Positions 27,648 to 36,468 of a stretch of 64,000 nt of DNA are shown piece after piece. Positions within the stretch are counted from its first letter, which is position 1; the number at the start of each line of letters is the position of its first letter. The position numbers and the translations under genes were made by a program. The notes beneath the pieces are model-generated. The model made no database searches. It had not been told where the DNA came from and saw only the letters and a list, made by a program, of their open reading frames with translations. The stretch comes from Paenibacillus amylolyticus (GTDB lineage: Bacteria; Bacillota; Bacilli; Paenibacillales; Paenibacillaceae). The stretch lies in contig NZ_BCNV01000001.1 of assembly GCF_001570725.1 (NCBI RefSeq), forward strand, positions 806,001 through 870,000. Reading direction: 5' to 3'.

Positions 27648-28403
27648 ATGAAGGACCTCATTCACATTGAAAATCTTAATTTATACTATGATACGCATCA
27701 CGCGCTTAAAAATATATCGATGGATCTGCCGGAAAAAACCGTTACTGCGTTCATCGGGCCGTCAGGTTGTGGTAAATCGACATTGCTTCGCACATTGAAC
27801 CGGATGAATGACATGATTCCGGGTGTTCGTGTGGAAGGACAGGTTATGCTGAATGGCTCCGATATTTACAGTAATGAGATTGAAGTGGAGACCCTGCGTA
27901 AACGGGTCGGCATGGTGTTTCAACAACCGAATCCTTTCCCGAAATCCATCTATGATAACGTCGCTTATGGACCACGCTTGCACGGGGTAACCCAAAAGGC
28001 TGAACTGGATCAATTGGTGGAACAAAGCCTTGTCCATGCGGCACTGTGGGATGAAGTGAAGGATGTATTGAAAAAGTCGGCACTTAGTTTGTCCGGTGGA
28101 CAACAACAGCGTCTCTGTATTGCACGGGCGCTGGCTGTACAGCCTGACGTTCTGCTAATGGATGAAGCAACATCGGCACTCGACCCGATCTCCACATTGA
28201 AGATTGAGGAACTGGTGAAGGAATTGCATCACAAGTATACGATCGTTATGGTTACCCACAATATGCACCAAGCGGCACGGGTATCTGGACGTACGGTATT
28301 TTTCCTGAATGGTGAAGTGGTGGAGGCAGCTGATACGGAGACGTTATTCTCCACACCGCAAGATTCCCGGACCGAGGATTATATCTCGGGAAGGTTTGGT
28401 TAA
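27648..28403 (+). CDS. pstB: phosphate ABC transporter ATP-binding protein
   Basis: A 251-residue ABC ATPase of the PstB type: Walker [13 protein letters not shown] (about 39-50), Q-loop [19 protein letters not shown] with the PstB-specific NPFP, signature [16 protein letters not shown], Walker [13 protein letters not shown], and the switch His in MVTHNMHQA. It would power PstCA phosphate import, but pstS, pstC and pstA are not adjacent. phoU follows 63 bp downstream. Confidence 0.93.
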   Translation: MKDLIHIENLNLYYDTHHALKNISMDLPEKTVTAFIGPSGCGKSTLLRTLNRMNDMIPGVRVEGQVMLNGSDIYSNEIEVETLRKRVGMVFQQPNPFPKSIYDNVAYGPRLHGVTQKAELDQLVEQSLVHAALWDEVKDVLKKSALSLSGGQQQRLCIARALAVQPDVLLMDEATSALDPISTLKIEELVKELHHKYTIVMVTHNMHQAARVSGRTVFFLNGEVVEAADTETLFSTPQDSRTEDYISGRFG

Positions 28404-28466
28404 GCGAGCTGAATTGGAACGATCCCGGCATACCCGGAGATGATGGACAAGGAGGACATGAAATCT

Positions 28467-29126
28467 ATGATTCGCAGAAAAGAATTTGATCAGGAGCTTG
28501 AAGAGCTACGTACCTTGCTCAAGCAAATGGGTGAACATGTAGGAGCGGCACTGGATGGTGCCATTGAGAGTCTGCAGACGATGAACGCGGAGAAAGCTCA
28601 GGTCATCATCAAGAATGATGCGAATCTGAATGCCCTTGAAGACAAGATTATGGAACTTGGCTCCAAACTGATCATCACACAACAGCCGGTGGCAAAGGAT
28701 CTCAGACGTATTATCGTTGCTTTCAAAATTTCCAGTGATCTGGAGCGTATGGGAGATCTCGCGCTCGACGTGGCGAAGGTAACCCTTCGGATGGATGGAC
28801 AGAAACTGATTAAACCTCTGGTGGATATTCCACAAATGGCAGAAATCGTGAAATCCATGATTGATGAATCCATCGAATCTTTCCTGAAAGAAAACACAGA
28901 CCTGGCCTATAAGATGGCTCAAACGGACGATCAGGTCGATCAATTGTACAGTCACATGATCAGTGATCTCTACACGTTAATGACGGAGCATCCGAATCAG
29001 GCTTCTCAGGCTATGTTGCTGATGATGGTTGGACGTTACATTGAACGTATTGGTGATCATGCAACCAACATTGGTGAGAGTACGGTATACCTGGTGACAG
29101 GTAAACGTCCGGATCTGAACCAATAG
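28467..29126 (+). CDS. phoU: phosphate signalling regulator PhoU
   Basis: A 219-residue all-helical protein with two PhoU three-helix repeats. Each has the metal-binding E/DxxxD pattern (ALEDKIMELGSKLI and FKISSDLERMGDLALD in the first; YSHMISDLYTLM and MVGRYIERIGDHATNI in the second). PhoU links Pst transport to PhoR activity. I choose ATG 28467 (MIRRKEFDQELEELR), eleven bases from AAGGAGG; ATG 28458 and 28440 are alternatives. It forms an operon with pstB. Confidence 0.9.
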   Translation: MIRRKEFDQELEELRTLLKQMGEHVGAALDGAIESLQTMNAEKAQVIIKNDANLNALEDKIMELGSKLIITQQPVAKDLRRIIVAFKISSDLERMGDLALDVAKVTLRMDGQKLIKPLVDIPQMAEIVKSMIDESIESFLKENTDLAYKMAQTDDQVDQLYSHMISDLYTLMTEHPNQASQAMLLMMVGRYIERIGDHATNIGESTVYLVTGKRPDLNQ

Positions 29127-29191
29127 GAAGAGCATTGTTTTGGAATTGGGGAATCAATGCTTGGCAAGAATAGCAATAATACCGAAATGAA

Positions 29192-29247
29192 GGACTTTCT
29201 CCCGGGTGGCCTGTGCACAGGCTGTCTGCGGAGAAGGTTCTTTTTTT
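29192..29247 (+). terminator. terminator after phoU
   Basis: GGACTTTCTCC (29192-29202) pairs with GGAGAAGGTTC (29230-29240) through an inner perfect hairpin GCCTGTGCACAGGC, followed by seven T residues. Confidence 0.9.
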
Positions 29248-29283
29248 GCGAGTAAAAATGATGTGAAAAGATGGCTAATCTTT

Positions 29284-29311
29284 TTGATGTGACAGGTGGG
29301 TATGGTATCAT
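29284..29311 (+). promoter_or_regulatory. promoter for polA
   Basis: TTGATG (29284-29289), 16-base spacer, extended -10 TGG-TATCAT (29306-29311), 52 bp before polA. Confidence 0.6.
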
Positions 29312-29363
29312 GAGAGTAGTTGTAATTTGAAGAGGTTGACCATATGATACGCGAGGTGCTGGA

Positions 29364-32018
29364 ATGGACAAGTTTATTCTCATAGATGGAAATAGCATTA
29401 TTTACAGGGCGTTTTTTGCAATGCCGCCACTGACCAACTCGAAAGGTCTGCATACCAATGCGGTATACGGCTTCACCACGATGCTGCTGAGACTGCTTGA
29501 AGAGCATAAGCCTACACATGTTATGGTCGCTTTTGATGCAGGCAAAATCACGTTCCGCCACGAAGGGTACCAGGAATACAAGGGTGGCCGGGAGAAAACA
29601 CCACCAGAATTGTCAGAGCAATTCCCTTTGCTCAAAGAACTGCTGAAAGGACTTGGCATCGCTCAGTTTGAGCTGGCTGGATTCGAAGCGGATGACATCA
29701 TCGGAACGTTAACCAAACGCGCAGATGAAGCGGGCAGACAGGTGCTCGTTGTATCGGGTGACAAAGATATGCTGCAGCTTGCCTCCGAACATGTACATAT
29801 CGGGCTGACGCGTAAAGGAGTAACCGATATCGAACTGTATGATCCTGCTCAGATTAAGGAGCGCTATGGTCTGACGCCGTTGCAAATCATTGATCTTAAG
29901 GGTCTGATGGGCGATGCGTCCGATAATATTCCGGGGATTCCCGGAGTTGGAGAGAAGACAGCATTGAAGCTTTTGCACCAGTTCGGATCGGTAGAAGATG
30001 TGCTGAACGGCACAGGTGAATTGAAAGGCAAAATGAAAGAAAAGATTGAGGCCCACGCCGAAGATGCCCGGATGAGCAAAAAACTCGCGACGATTCACCG
30101 CGAAGTTCCGCTGGAGCAGACGTGGGAGGATATGCAATTTGCCGGATTAAAAGAAGAACATGCTGGCCCTGCATTGGCCAAACTGGAATTCAAATCTTTG
30201 CTCGAACGCCTGTCATTCAGTGGCAGCATCGGTTCTGAACAGGAAGCGGTCCCTGCTGCCGAGGTGCAATCCTCCATTGCAACAGAGGACACGATCAGTG
30301 AGCTGTTCAGTTCGCTTGATTCCATTGATGTACTCCACGTGGAAACACATGGGGATAACCCACACCAAGCGAAACTGATCGGACTAGCTGTAGGTTCTGC
30401 TGGAGCCTATACATTCATCGCTCCCGAATTGCTTCAATCCGAGGCAGCGGCTCCGGTGCGGGCATGGCTTGGTAATTCAGAGCAGCCTAAGCGCGGGTAT
30501 GATCTTCATCGTGTAGATCTGGCCCTGCATGCACATGGCATTGAATTCGCAGGTGCGTCATTCGATGTACAACTGGCGGCGTATTTGCTTGATCCAACGG
30601 AATCCAACCAGACGATTAGTGGACTCACGACCAAGTATGGTCTACCTTCGCTCGTAGAGGATGACACCATTATGGGTAAAGGAGCCAAGTATAAGGTGCC
30701 GGAAATGGAGATCTTGGGCGATTTCCTATGTCGTAAAGCTGCTGCAGTAGCAGCCATTATTCCACTTCAGGAGCAGGTGCTGGAAACGGATGAGATGAAT
30801 TCACTGTTCCATGAGCTGGAAATGCCGTTGTCACGCATACTGGCAGACATGGAGAAACAGGGCATCAAGGCCAATACAGCCGATCTGCAAGCCTTGGGCA
30901 GTGAGTTTGAAGAGCAGATCAGCAGGTTGATGGCTGAGATCTACAAGCTGTCAGGAACGGAATTCAATCTGAATTCACCGAAGCAACTGGGTGAGATTTT
31001 ATTTGATAGACTGGGCCTGCCAGTGGTGAAGAAAACCAAAACCGGTTATTCCACAGATGCGGAAGTATTGGAGAAATTGGCTCCTTATAATGATGTGGTC
31101 AAGCATATTCTGCAATATCGTCAGCTTGCCAAGCTGCAATCCACTTATGTGGAAGGGTTACTCAAAGAGATTTCGGATCGCGATGGCAAGGTGCATACGT
31201 ATTACCGTCAGACCATTGCTGCAACGGGACGGCTTAGCAGTCAGTTCCCGAACTTGCAAAACATTCCGATTCGGATGGAGGAAGGTCGCAAAATTCGGAA
31301 GGTATTTGTTCCTTCCGAGCCAGGATGGTCCATTTTGGCAGCGGACTATTCCCAGATTGAACTGCGTGTACTGGCACACATTTCAGACGATGAGCGCTTG
31401 AAGGAAGCGTTTGTCAACGATATGGATATTCATACGAAGACTGCTTCGGATGTATTTGGCGTGAAGCCTGAGGATGTGGATGGGGATATGCGTCGTTCCG
31501 CCAAGGCAGTTAACTTTGGTATCGTTTATGGAATAAGTGATTATGGTTTGTCACAGAATCTGCACATTACGCGTAAAGAGGCTGCACAGTTTATTGATCA
31601 GTATTTTGAAGTATTCCAGGGTGTGCGCCGATATATGGATGACATTGTGAAGGAAGCTCGGCAGGATGGTTACGTCAAAACGTTGTTGGAGCGACGTCGT
31701 TACCTGCCAGAGATTAACGCCAGTAATTTCAATCTGCGTTCCTTCGCAGAGCGTACGGCGATGAATACCCCTATTCAGGGAACAGCGGCAGATATCATCA
31801 AGCTGGCCATGGTACAGATGGATGAAGCGCTGCGGGAAAGCAATTTGAAGAGCCGTATGTTGCTTCAGGTGCACGATGAGCTTGTATTCGAAGTGCCTGC
31901 CGATGAATTGGAATTGATGAAAGATTTAGTACCTTCGGTTATGGAAAAAGCATTGGAACTGTCGGTTCCGCTGAAAGCCGAAGTCAGCTTTGGTGATAAC
32001 TGGTACGAAGCGAAATAA
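29364..32018 (+). CDS. polA: DNA polymerase I
   Basis: An 884-residue family-A polymerase, close to B. subtilis PolA (880). The N-terminal 5'-3' exonuclease (1-290) starts DKFILIDGNSIIYRAFFA and has the AGFEADDIIGTL and GVGEKTALKLL segments. The 3'-5' exonuclease-like middle (about 310-480) lacks the paired acidic motif (VLHVETHGD where DxE is expected), as in other Bacillus-type enzymes, so proofreading is unlikely. The polymerase domain has motif A AADYSQIELRVLAH (D661), motif B RRSAKAVNFGIVYG and motif C LLQVHDELVFEVP (D838). It fills gaps in repair and removes Okazaki primers. Confidence 0.97.
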   Translation: MDKFILIDGNSIIYRAFFAMPPLTNSKGLHTNAVYGFTTMLLRLLEEHKPTHVMVAFDAGKITFRHEGYQEYKGGREKTPPELSEQFPLLKELLKGLGIAQFELAGFEADDIIGTLTKRADEAGRQVLVVSGDKDMLQLASEHVHIGLTRKGVTDIELYDPAQIKERYGLTPLQIIDLKGLMGDASDNIPGIPGVGEKTALKLLHQFGSVEDVLNGTGELKGKMKEKIEAHAEDARMSKKLATIHREVPLEQTWEDMQFAGLKEEHAGPALAKLEFKSLLERLSFSGSIGSEQEAVPAAEVQSSIATEDTISELFSSLDSIDVLHVETHGDNPHQAKLIGLAVGSAGAYTFIAPELLQSEAAAPVRAWLGNSEQPKRGYDLHRVDLALHAHGIEFAGASFDVQLAAYLLDPTESNQTISGLTTKYGLPSLVEDDTIMGKGAKYKVPEMEILGDFLCRKAAAVAAIIPLQEQVLETDEMNSLFHELEMPLSRILADMEKQGIKANTADLQALGSEFEEQISRLMAEIYKLSGTEFNLNSPKQLGEILFDRLGLPVVKKTKTGYSTDAEVLEKLAPYNDVVKHILQYRQLAKLQSTYVEGLLKEISDRDGKVHTYYRQTIAATGRLSSQFPNLQNIPIRMEEGRKIRKVFVPSEPGWSILAADYSQIELRVLAHISDDERLKEAFVNDMDIHTKTASDVFGVKPEDVDGDMRRSAKAVNFGIVYGISDYGLSQNLHITRKEAAQFIDQYFEVFQGVRRYMDDIVKEARQDGYVKTLLERRRYLPEINASNFNLRSFAERTAMNTPIQGTAADIIKLAMVQMDEALRESNLKSRMLLQVHDELVFEVPADELELMKDLVPSVMEKALELSVPLKAEVSFGDNWYEAK

Positions 32019-32136
32019 ATCAAGCGCTGTGCGGTTTTTCCGGTATTTTACAATAGACCTTTCCATGTTTTCGATATAAGAAAAGGGTCCCGCTGAGCGC
32101 CATCTTCCGTTATAATATAGGGGAGGTGAGAACATC

Positions 32137-32973
32137 ATGCCGGAATTACCGGAAGTCGAAACAGTCAGAAGAACATTGAATCAACTTATTGTAGGCAAAA
32201 CGATTGATCATGTTACCGTTAGCTTGCCGCGGATTATTCAGCGGCCGGACGACATAGATGCATTTGCACTGGAACTCGCGGGACATACCGTTATTGGGGT
32301 GGAGCGACGAGGCAAGTTTTTGCGTATTTTGCTGGACGGGCTTGTGCTTGTCTCCCATCTGAGGATGGAAGGAAGATACGGTGTGTACGAGCAGCATGAA
32401 GATGTGGAGAAGCATACACATGTGATCTTCCATTTTAATGATGGTACGGAATTACGTTATAAGGATGTGCGCCAGTTCGGTACGATGCACCTGTTCAATG
32501 CAGGTGAGGAACTGGTATCGAAACCTTTGCTGAAGTTGGGACTGGAGCCGCTTGATCCGGCCTTTACAATAACTGCATTCCGTGAGGCGGTTGGCAAGCG
32601 CACAACCAAAATTAAAGCTGTACTGTTAAATCAGGCATATGTGGTCGGCATCGGGAATATTTATGTGGACGAGGCTCTATTTCGCGCAGGCATCCATCCC
32701 GAGACTATTGCCAAGACACTGACCGAAGCTCAGTTAACGGTGCTGCATGAAGCGATTGTGGCAACGTTGCAAGATGCAGTGAATGCAGGAGGATCTTCCA
32801 TCAAATCCTATGTGAATGGACAGGGTGAGATGGGCATGTTCCAGCATCAACTGAAGATCTACGGACGTAAGTCAGAGCCGTGTGCAACATGTGGTACGTT
32901 AATCGAAAAAACGGTAGTTGGTGGCCGTGGTACGCATTTTTGTCCGAACTGTCAGCCGCTGAACATGAACTGA
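32137..32973 (+). CDS. mutM: formamidopyrimidine-DNA glycosylase
   Basis: A 278-residue Fpg/MutM. After Met removal the N-terminal PELPEVETVRRTL provides catalytic Pro and Glu. The H2TH region includes LNQAYVVGIGNIYVDEALF, and a C-terminal four-Cys zinc finger (CATCG... CPNC) ends the protein. It excises 8-oxoguanine and ring-opened purines. RBS GGGGAGGTGAG; TATAAT at 32111-32116 gives a possible promoter. polA-mutM order is as in Bacillus. Confidence 0.97.
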   Translation: MPELPEVETVRRTLNQLIVGKTIDHVTVSLPRIIQRPDDIDAFALELAGHTVIGVERRGKFLRILLDGLVLVSHLRMEGRYGVYEQHEDVEKHTHVIFHFNDGTELRYKDVRQFGTMHLFNAGEELVSKPLLKLGLEPLDPAFTITAFREAVGKRTTKIKAVLLNQAYVVGIGNIYVDEALFRAGIHPETIAKTLTEAQLTVLHEAIVATLQDAVNAGGSSIKSYVNGQGEMGMFQHQLKIYGRKSEPCATCGTLIEKTVVGGRGTHFCPNCQPLNMN

Positions 32974-33105
32974 ATGAACGAAATAATGAAATCATAGCAC
33001 CCTTGGATTCCTCCCTCCATATACTGATATGGCAGAAATAAGCGGGCGTATACCCATACTGGCATCTTCAGTTGGCACGAGTACCGCACAGAGGAGGAAT
33101 CCGGG

Positions 33106-33879
33106 GTGCTGCATCATTTTATTTCATTGCTGGCGCTTGCTTTGGCGCTTAGTTTAGATGGTTTTGGAGTCGGGATTACATATGGGTTACGGAGGACTAA
33201 GATTCCCCTGTTATCTATCGCTGTTATTTCGATCTGTTCGGGATTGGTTATTGCCTTGTCGATGCAAGTAGGTGTGCTGTTGTCCCATGTGGTGTCACCG
33301 GATATCGCTTCGATTGTGGGAGCCGTTATATTGATCGGCATTGGTGCATGGTCACTGTTGCAACTTATTCGAAAGCAAGGCAAAGAACAGCTGGAAACAG
33401 ACACTAGAACGAACGAGGGAACGGAAACATCAGCAACTGGAGTTGGAGAAACACAAGAGACACTGACGGATTCAAAAGGCAGGAACCAGGTGCTTGCGCT
33501 GGATCTGGAACAGTCGGCTTCAGGTGGATCGCTGGAACGCATGGTATTTACACTGGAGCTGCGTAAGCTTGGGGTCGTCATTCAGATCCTTCGCAGTCCC
33601 TCCAAGGCGGATATGGATAACTCGGGGAGTATATCTGCCCAAGAAGCGATGTGGCTTGGTATTGCCTTGTCTCTGGATGCGTTTGGAGCAGGATTGGGAG
33701 CGGCACTTCTGGGATTCCCTACACTATGGACGGCACTCATTATTGCGCTGTTTAGTGGGGCGTTTTTGTCACTCGGCATGAAGGTTGGACTGCGTTTCTC
33801 AGCTCTGCGCTGGATGCGAAGACTGTCTGTATTGCCAGCACTATTGTTAATGATTATGGGAATAATGAAGCTGTTATGA
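33106..33879 (+). CDS. ytaF: YtaF sporulation membrane protein (MntP-like)
   Basis: A 257-residue membrane protein with two MntP-like three-helix halves (ALALALSLDGFGVGITYGLR and ALSLDAFGAGLGAALLG), each with the conserved SLDxFG motif. The cytoplasmic linker (about 90-180) is polar and ends in DMDNSGSISAQEA at about 169-181, which matches an EF-hand calcium loop (D-x-D-x-S-G-x-I-x-x-x-E). YtaF is annotated as a sporulation protein; the transported ion is unproven. GTG start nine bases after AGGAGG. coaE follows after 9 bp. Confidence 0.9.
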   Translation: MLHHFISLLALALALSLDGFGVGITYGLRRTKIPLLSIAVISICSGLVIALSMQVGVLLSHVVSPDIASIVGAVILIGIGAWSLLQLIRKQGKEQLETDTRTNEGTETSATGVGETQETLTDSKGRNQVLALDLEQSASGGSLERMVFTLELRKLGVVIQILRSPSKADMDNSGSISAQEAMWLGIALSLDAFGAGLGAALLGFPTLWTALIIALFSGAFLSLGMKVGLRFSALRWMRRLSVLPALLLMIMGIMKLL

Positions 33880-33888
33880 GGTGAAACG

Positions 33889-34485
33889 ATGAATATAGGC
33901 TTAACCGGCGGGATCGCGACAGGCAAAAGCAGTGTTTCCGCCTATCTCGCCAGTAAGGGAGCGTTGCTCATCGATGCAGACGTTATTGCCCGGGAAGTTA
34001 TGATGCCCGGGCATCCCGTGTTGGCCGCCGCTGTTGAGCGGTTCGGACAAGCCATACTGAACGAAGATGGAACACTGGATCGGAAAAAGCTTGGAAGCAT
34101 TGTTTTTCAACAACCAGAGGAACGAAAGGCATTGGAGGCCATCACACACCCAGCGATCCGTAGAGAGATGCGCGAACGGGCCGCCGCATACGCGTTGCAA
34201 CATCCGGATAAACTTGTGGTATCTGATATTCCTTTGTTATACGAATCGGGTCTGGAAGATGGTTTCGAGGAAGTCATGGTTGTATATGTTCCCAGGTCAG
34301 TCCAACGAGATCGCTTGATGAGTCGGGATGGAATGACTGCGGCACAGGCTGAAGCCCGGATGGATGTACAGATGGATATTGAGCGCAAAAAGCAGCTTGC
34401 AGACATTGTCATCGATAACAGCGGCTTATGGCCTGCGACGGAGCAGCAAATTGACTCATATTTACAGCGTAAGGGTTTGTTATGA
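33889..34485 (+). CDS. coaE: dephospho-CoA kinase
   Basis: A 198-residue P-loop kinase for the last step of CoA synthesis. Walker A is GGIATGKSS near residue 6. DADVIAREVM, THPAIRREM and SDIPLLYESGLE are typical CoaE segments, and the lid carries RDGMTAAQAEARM. It overlaps the transglycosylase gene by four bases (ATGA), so translation is coupled. Confidence 0.96.
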   Translation: MNIGLTGGIATGKSSVSAYLASKGALLIDADVIAREVMMPGHPVLAAAVERFGQAILNEDGTLDRKKLGSIVFQQPEERKALEAITHPAIRREMRERAAAYALQHPDKLVVSDIPLLYESGLEDGFEEVMVVYVPRSVQRDRLMSRDGMTAAQAEARMDVQMDIERKKQLADIVIDNSGLWPATEQQIDSYLQRKGLL

Positions 34486-35045
34486 AAATATTACGCAAGA
34501 AACGTGTACTGCTGTTGATGTTTGTGTCCTTTGTACTGGTGTTATTTCTGAATACAAACTGGATGGCATGGTTCTATCCAATTCATTATAAGGAAGAGAT
34601 TCGCGCCCAATCTCAGAGTTATGAGGTTGATCCGTTTCTGATTGCTTCCATTATCAAGGTGGAGACCAATTTTAAGACAAGCAAGGAATCCAAACGTGGT
34701 GCCATTGGGCTCATGCAACTGATGCCTGACACGGCGAACTGGATACTGGAACAAGCCAAAATTCCCGACACTTCGCTGGAGGAATTGAAGCACGAGCCTG
34801 AACGCAATATTCAATTAGGCACATGGTATCTGCGCAATCTGTCCGATCAATTTGATGGCAATGAAGCGGTTATGATCGCTGCCTATAATGCGGGTCCAGG
34901 CAAAGTAAACAGTTGGCTTAGAGATGGTGTATGGGATGGCTCGTTCGATACGGTGAAAGATATTCCGTTTGGTGAGACGCGTCACTATGTACAAAGAGTC
35001 ATTTACTATTATAATCAGTATGTAAAGATCTATAATACGTTCTAA
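34482..35045 (+). CDS. lytic transglycosylase, SLT domain
   Basis: A 187-residue protein with one N-terminal membrane anchor (about 9-26) and an Slt70-type catalytic domain. The catalytic Glu is E61 in IASIIKVETNFKTSKESKRGAIGLMQLMP. The AAYNAGPGKVNSWL and RHYVQRVIYYYNQY segments complete the family pattern. It probably cleaves peptidoglycan at the outer face of the membrane. Coupled to coaE by a four-base overlap. Confidence 0.93.
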   Translation: MKILRKKRVLLLMFVSFVLVLFLNTNWMAWFYPIHYKEEIRAQSQSYEVDPFLIASIIKVETNFKTSKESKRGAIGLMQLMPDTANWILEQAKIPDTSLEELKHEPERNIQLGTWYLRNLSDQFDGNEAVMIAAYNAGPGKVNSWLRDGVWDGSFDTVKDIPFGETRHYVQRVIYYYNQYVKIYNTF

Positions 35046-35060
35046 GTATATAAGTAGAAG

Positions 35061-35106
35061 CACAGAGCAGGCCGGTTATTCACCGGCCGCTCCATGCTCC
35101 TCTGTG
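35061..35106. terminator. stem-loop between convergent genes
   Basis: CACAGAG (35061-35067) pairs with CTCTGTG (35100-35106), enclosing a second stem GGCCGGT / ACCGGCC. No T run on either side, so terminator activity is uncertain. Confidence 0.5.
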
Positions 35107-35127
35107 TAGCGTAATACGATGCAGATA

Positions 35128-35349
35128 TTATTGGTATTGACCTGCCAATTGCTGTTCTGCAATTGTTACCAGACGCTTCGTGATGTATCCACCGATCGAA
35201 CCGTTCTCGTAAGAAGTCATGTTACCTTGGTATCCGTCTTGTGGGATGCTGATTCCGAGTTCTTGAGCAACTTCATATTTCAGTTGTTCGAGGGCTGCGG
35301 AAGCTTTAGTTACCACCAAGTTGTTGGAGTTACCGTTGCTTTGTGCCAT
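35128..35349 (-). CDS. alpha/beta-type small acid-soluble spore protein
   Basis: A 73-residue SASP that would coat and protect spore DNA. It has the two conserved blocks: ALEQLKYEVAQELGI, holding the GPR protease cleavage region (E-V-A), and the C-terminal GGYITKRLVTIAEQQL. Perfect Shine-Dalgarno GAGGAGGTGA. A sigma-G-like promoter lies 31 bp upstream, consistent with forespore expression. Confidence 0.96.
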   Translation of the reverse strand: MAQSNGNSNNLVVTKASAALEQLKYEVAQELGISIPQDGYQGNMTSYENGSIGGYITKRLVTIAEQQLAGQYQ

Positions 35350-35380
35350 TGCTGTTCACCTCCTCGCGGGTTGGTAAAAG

Positions 35381-35410
35381 TATTATGTGTCGGCAATGCG
35401 TTTTTCATTA
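35381..35410 (-). promoter_or_regulatory. sigma-G-type promoter for the SASP gene
   Basis: On the minus strand TAATG (35406-35410), 18 bases, CATAATA (35381-35387). The -10 fits CATnnTA and the -35 fits GHATR at four of five positions. Confidence 0.6.
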
Positions 35411-35465
35411 CAAAATGAGTACAGGGAATATGTGGTAAAAAGTAAAACGTGGGAAGTGATCTGAT

Positions 35466-35933
35466 TTGAAATGTCCTTATTGCGCTTTTCTGGGCACCAA
35501 AGTCCTTGATTCAAGGCCGGCTAATGAATCAAAATCGATTCGTCGCCGTCGTGAATGTGAGCAGTGCGCCAGAAGATTTACAACGTTTGAGATGATTGAA
35601 GAAACACCATTGATCGTTATTAAGAAAGATGGCAGCCGGGAAGAGTTTAGCCGGGACAAGATTCTCCGTGGGCTTATTCGTGCCTGTGAGAAGCGTCCAG
35701 TCTCTGTTGAGACGCTGGAGATGATGGTATCTGAGGTAGAAAAGTCTTTGCGTAATACAGCCGATGCTGAGGTCGAGAGCCGCCAGATTGGTGAGCTATT
35801 GATGGAGCAGCTGTTTCCAGTCGATGAAGTGGCGTATGTGCGCTTTGCTTCCGTGTATCGCCAGTTCAAGGATATCAATATGTTCATGAAAGAACTAAAA
35901 TCCCTGTTGTCCAAAGACAATCTGGAGGATTAG
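35466..35933 (+). CDS. nrdR: transcriptional repressor NrdR
   Basis: A 155-residue protein with a zinc ribbon (CPYC at 3-6 and CEQC about 31-34) and an ATP-cone domain (about 49-139, [20 protein letters not shown]). NrdR represses ribonucleotide reductase genes according to ATP/dATP binding. The start is TTG, directly before the zinc-ribbon Cys, as the short family N terminus requires. Confidence 0.95.
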   Translation: MKCPYCAFLGTKVLDSRPANESKSIRRRRECEQCARRFTTFEMIEETPLIVIKKDGSREEFSRDKILRGLIRACEKRPVSVETLEMMVSEVEKSLRNTADAEVESRQIGELLMEQLFPVDEVAYVRFASVYRQFKDINMFMKELKSLLSKDNLED

Positions 35934-36033
35934 TGAAGTGGGTAAGGGGAGAAGAGCAGTCTGAGGTTCCAGTCCGTATGTGCCAGTGAAATCGGTTGTT
36001 CTTCTCCAATCACTTTGGAGCTTCAAAAAGTGA

Positions 36034-36062
36034 TTGACAGCGAAAGCTGGATTTTATATGAT
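36034..36062 (+). promoter_or_regulatory. promoter for tRNA-Ala
   Basis: TTGACA (36034-36039), 17-base spacer, TATGAT (36057-36062), 56 bp before the tRNA. Confidence 0.75.
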
Positions 36063-36118
36063 ATAGGAGTCGTCTGCGGAACGTAGCAGAGCTGGACAAG
36101 TTGTTCATTTTATATCCT

Positions 36119-36191
36119 GGGGCCTTAGCTCAGCTGGGAGAGCGCATCGCTGGCAGCGATGAGGTCAGGGGTTCGATCCCCCTAGGCTCCA
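36119..36191 (+). tRNA. tRNA-Ala (anticodon GGC)
   Basis: A complete cloverleaf of 73 nt: acceptor GGGGCCU / AGGCUCC (one G-U pair), D arm GCUC / GAGC, anticodon stem CAUCG / CGAUG with loop CUGGCAG (anticodon GGC), variable AGGUC, T arm AGGGG-UUCGAUC-CCCCU, discriminator A. The 3' CCA is not encoded. It reads GCC and GCU alanine codons. A degenerate copy of its 3' end lies at 38972. Confidence 0.97.
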
Positions 36192-36195
36192 TATT

Positions 36196-36230
36196 TAAAA
36201 ACGTCATCACATTAATGTGATGGCGTTTTT
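36196..36230 (+). terminator. terminator after tRNA-Ala
   Basis: AAAACG-t-CATCACATTAATGTGATG-g-CGTTTT hairpin with T tail, directly after the tRNA. Confidence 0.88.
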
Positions 36231-36468
36231 GTATTTGACTAACTGTAAAGCGTTCTAGACAACCATAAGACTCTTGAGACCTACTAGAAGAGATACAGCA
36301 TTGATATGTATCATCTTTTTTAAACTCTTAAAGTTAAGCTAGAATTAAGACAGAGTTAAGTTGATCAATAGGGTGGTATCCAATACACTTCTCGTGTGAG
36401 CATTTTCGACATATAATGCCAGCAAAAAAAGGATACCAATCAATTTAACGATGAGGGGAAATTAACAC

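Noticed and set aside
36375..36437. Inverted repeat GGTATCC / GGATACC flanking the surface-protein promoter
   Set aside because: Seven bases with a loop of about 50 could be chance, and no further symmetry supports it.
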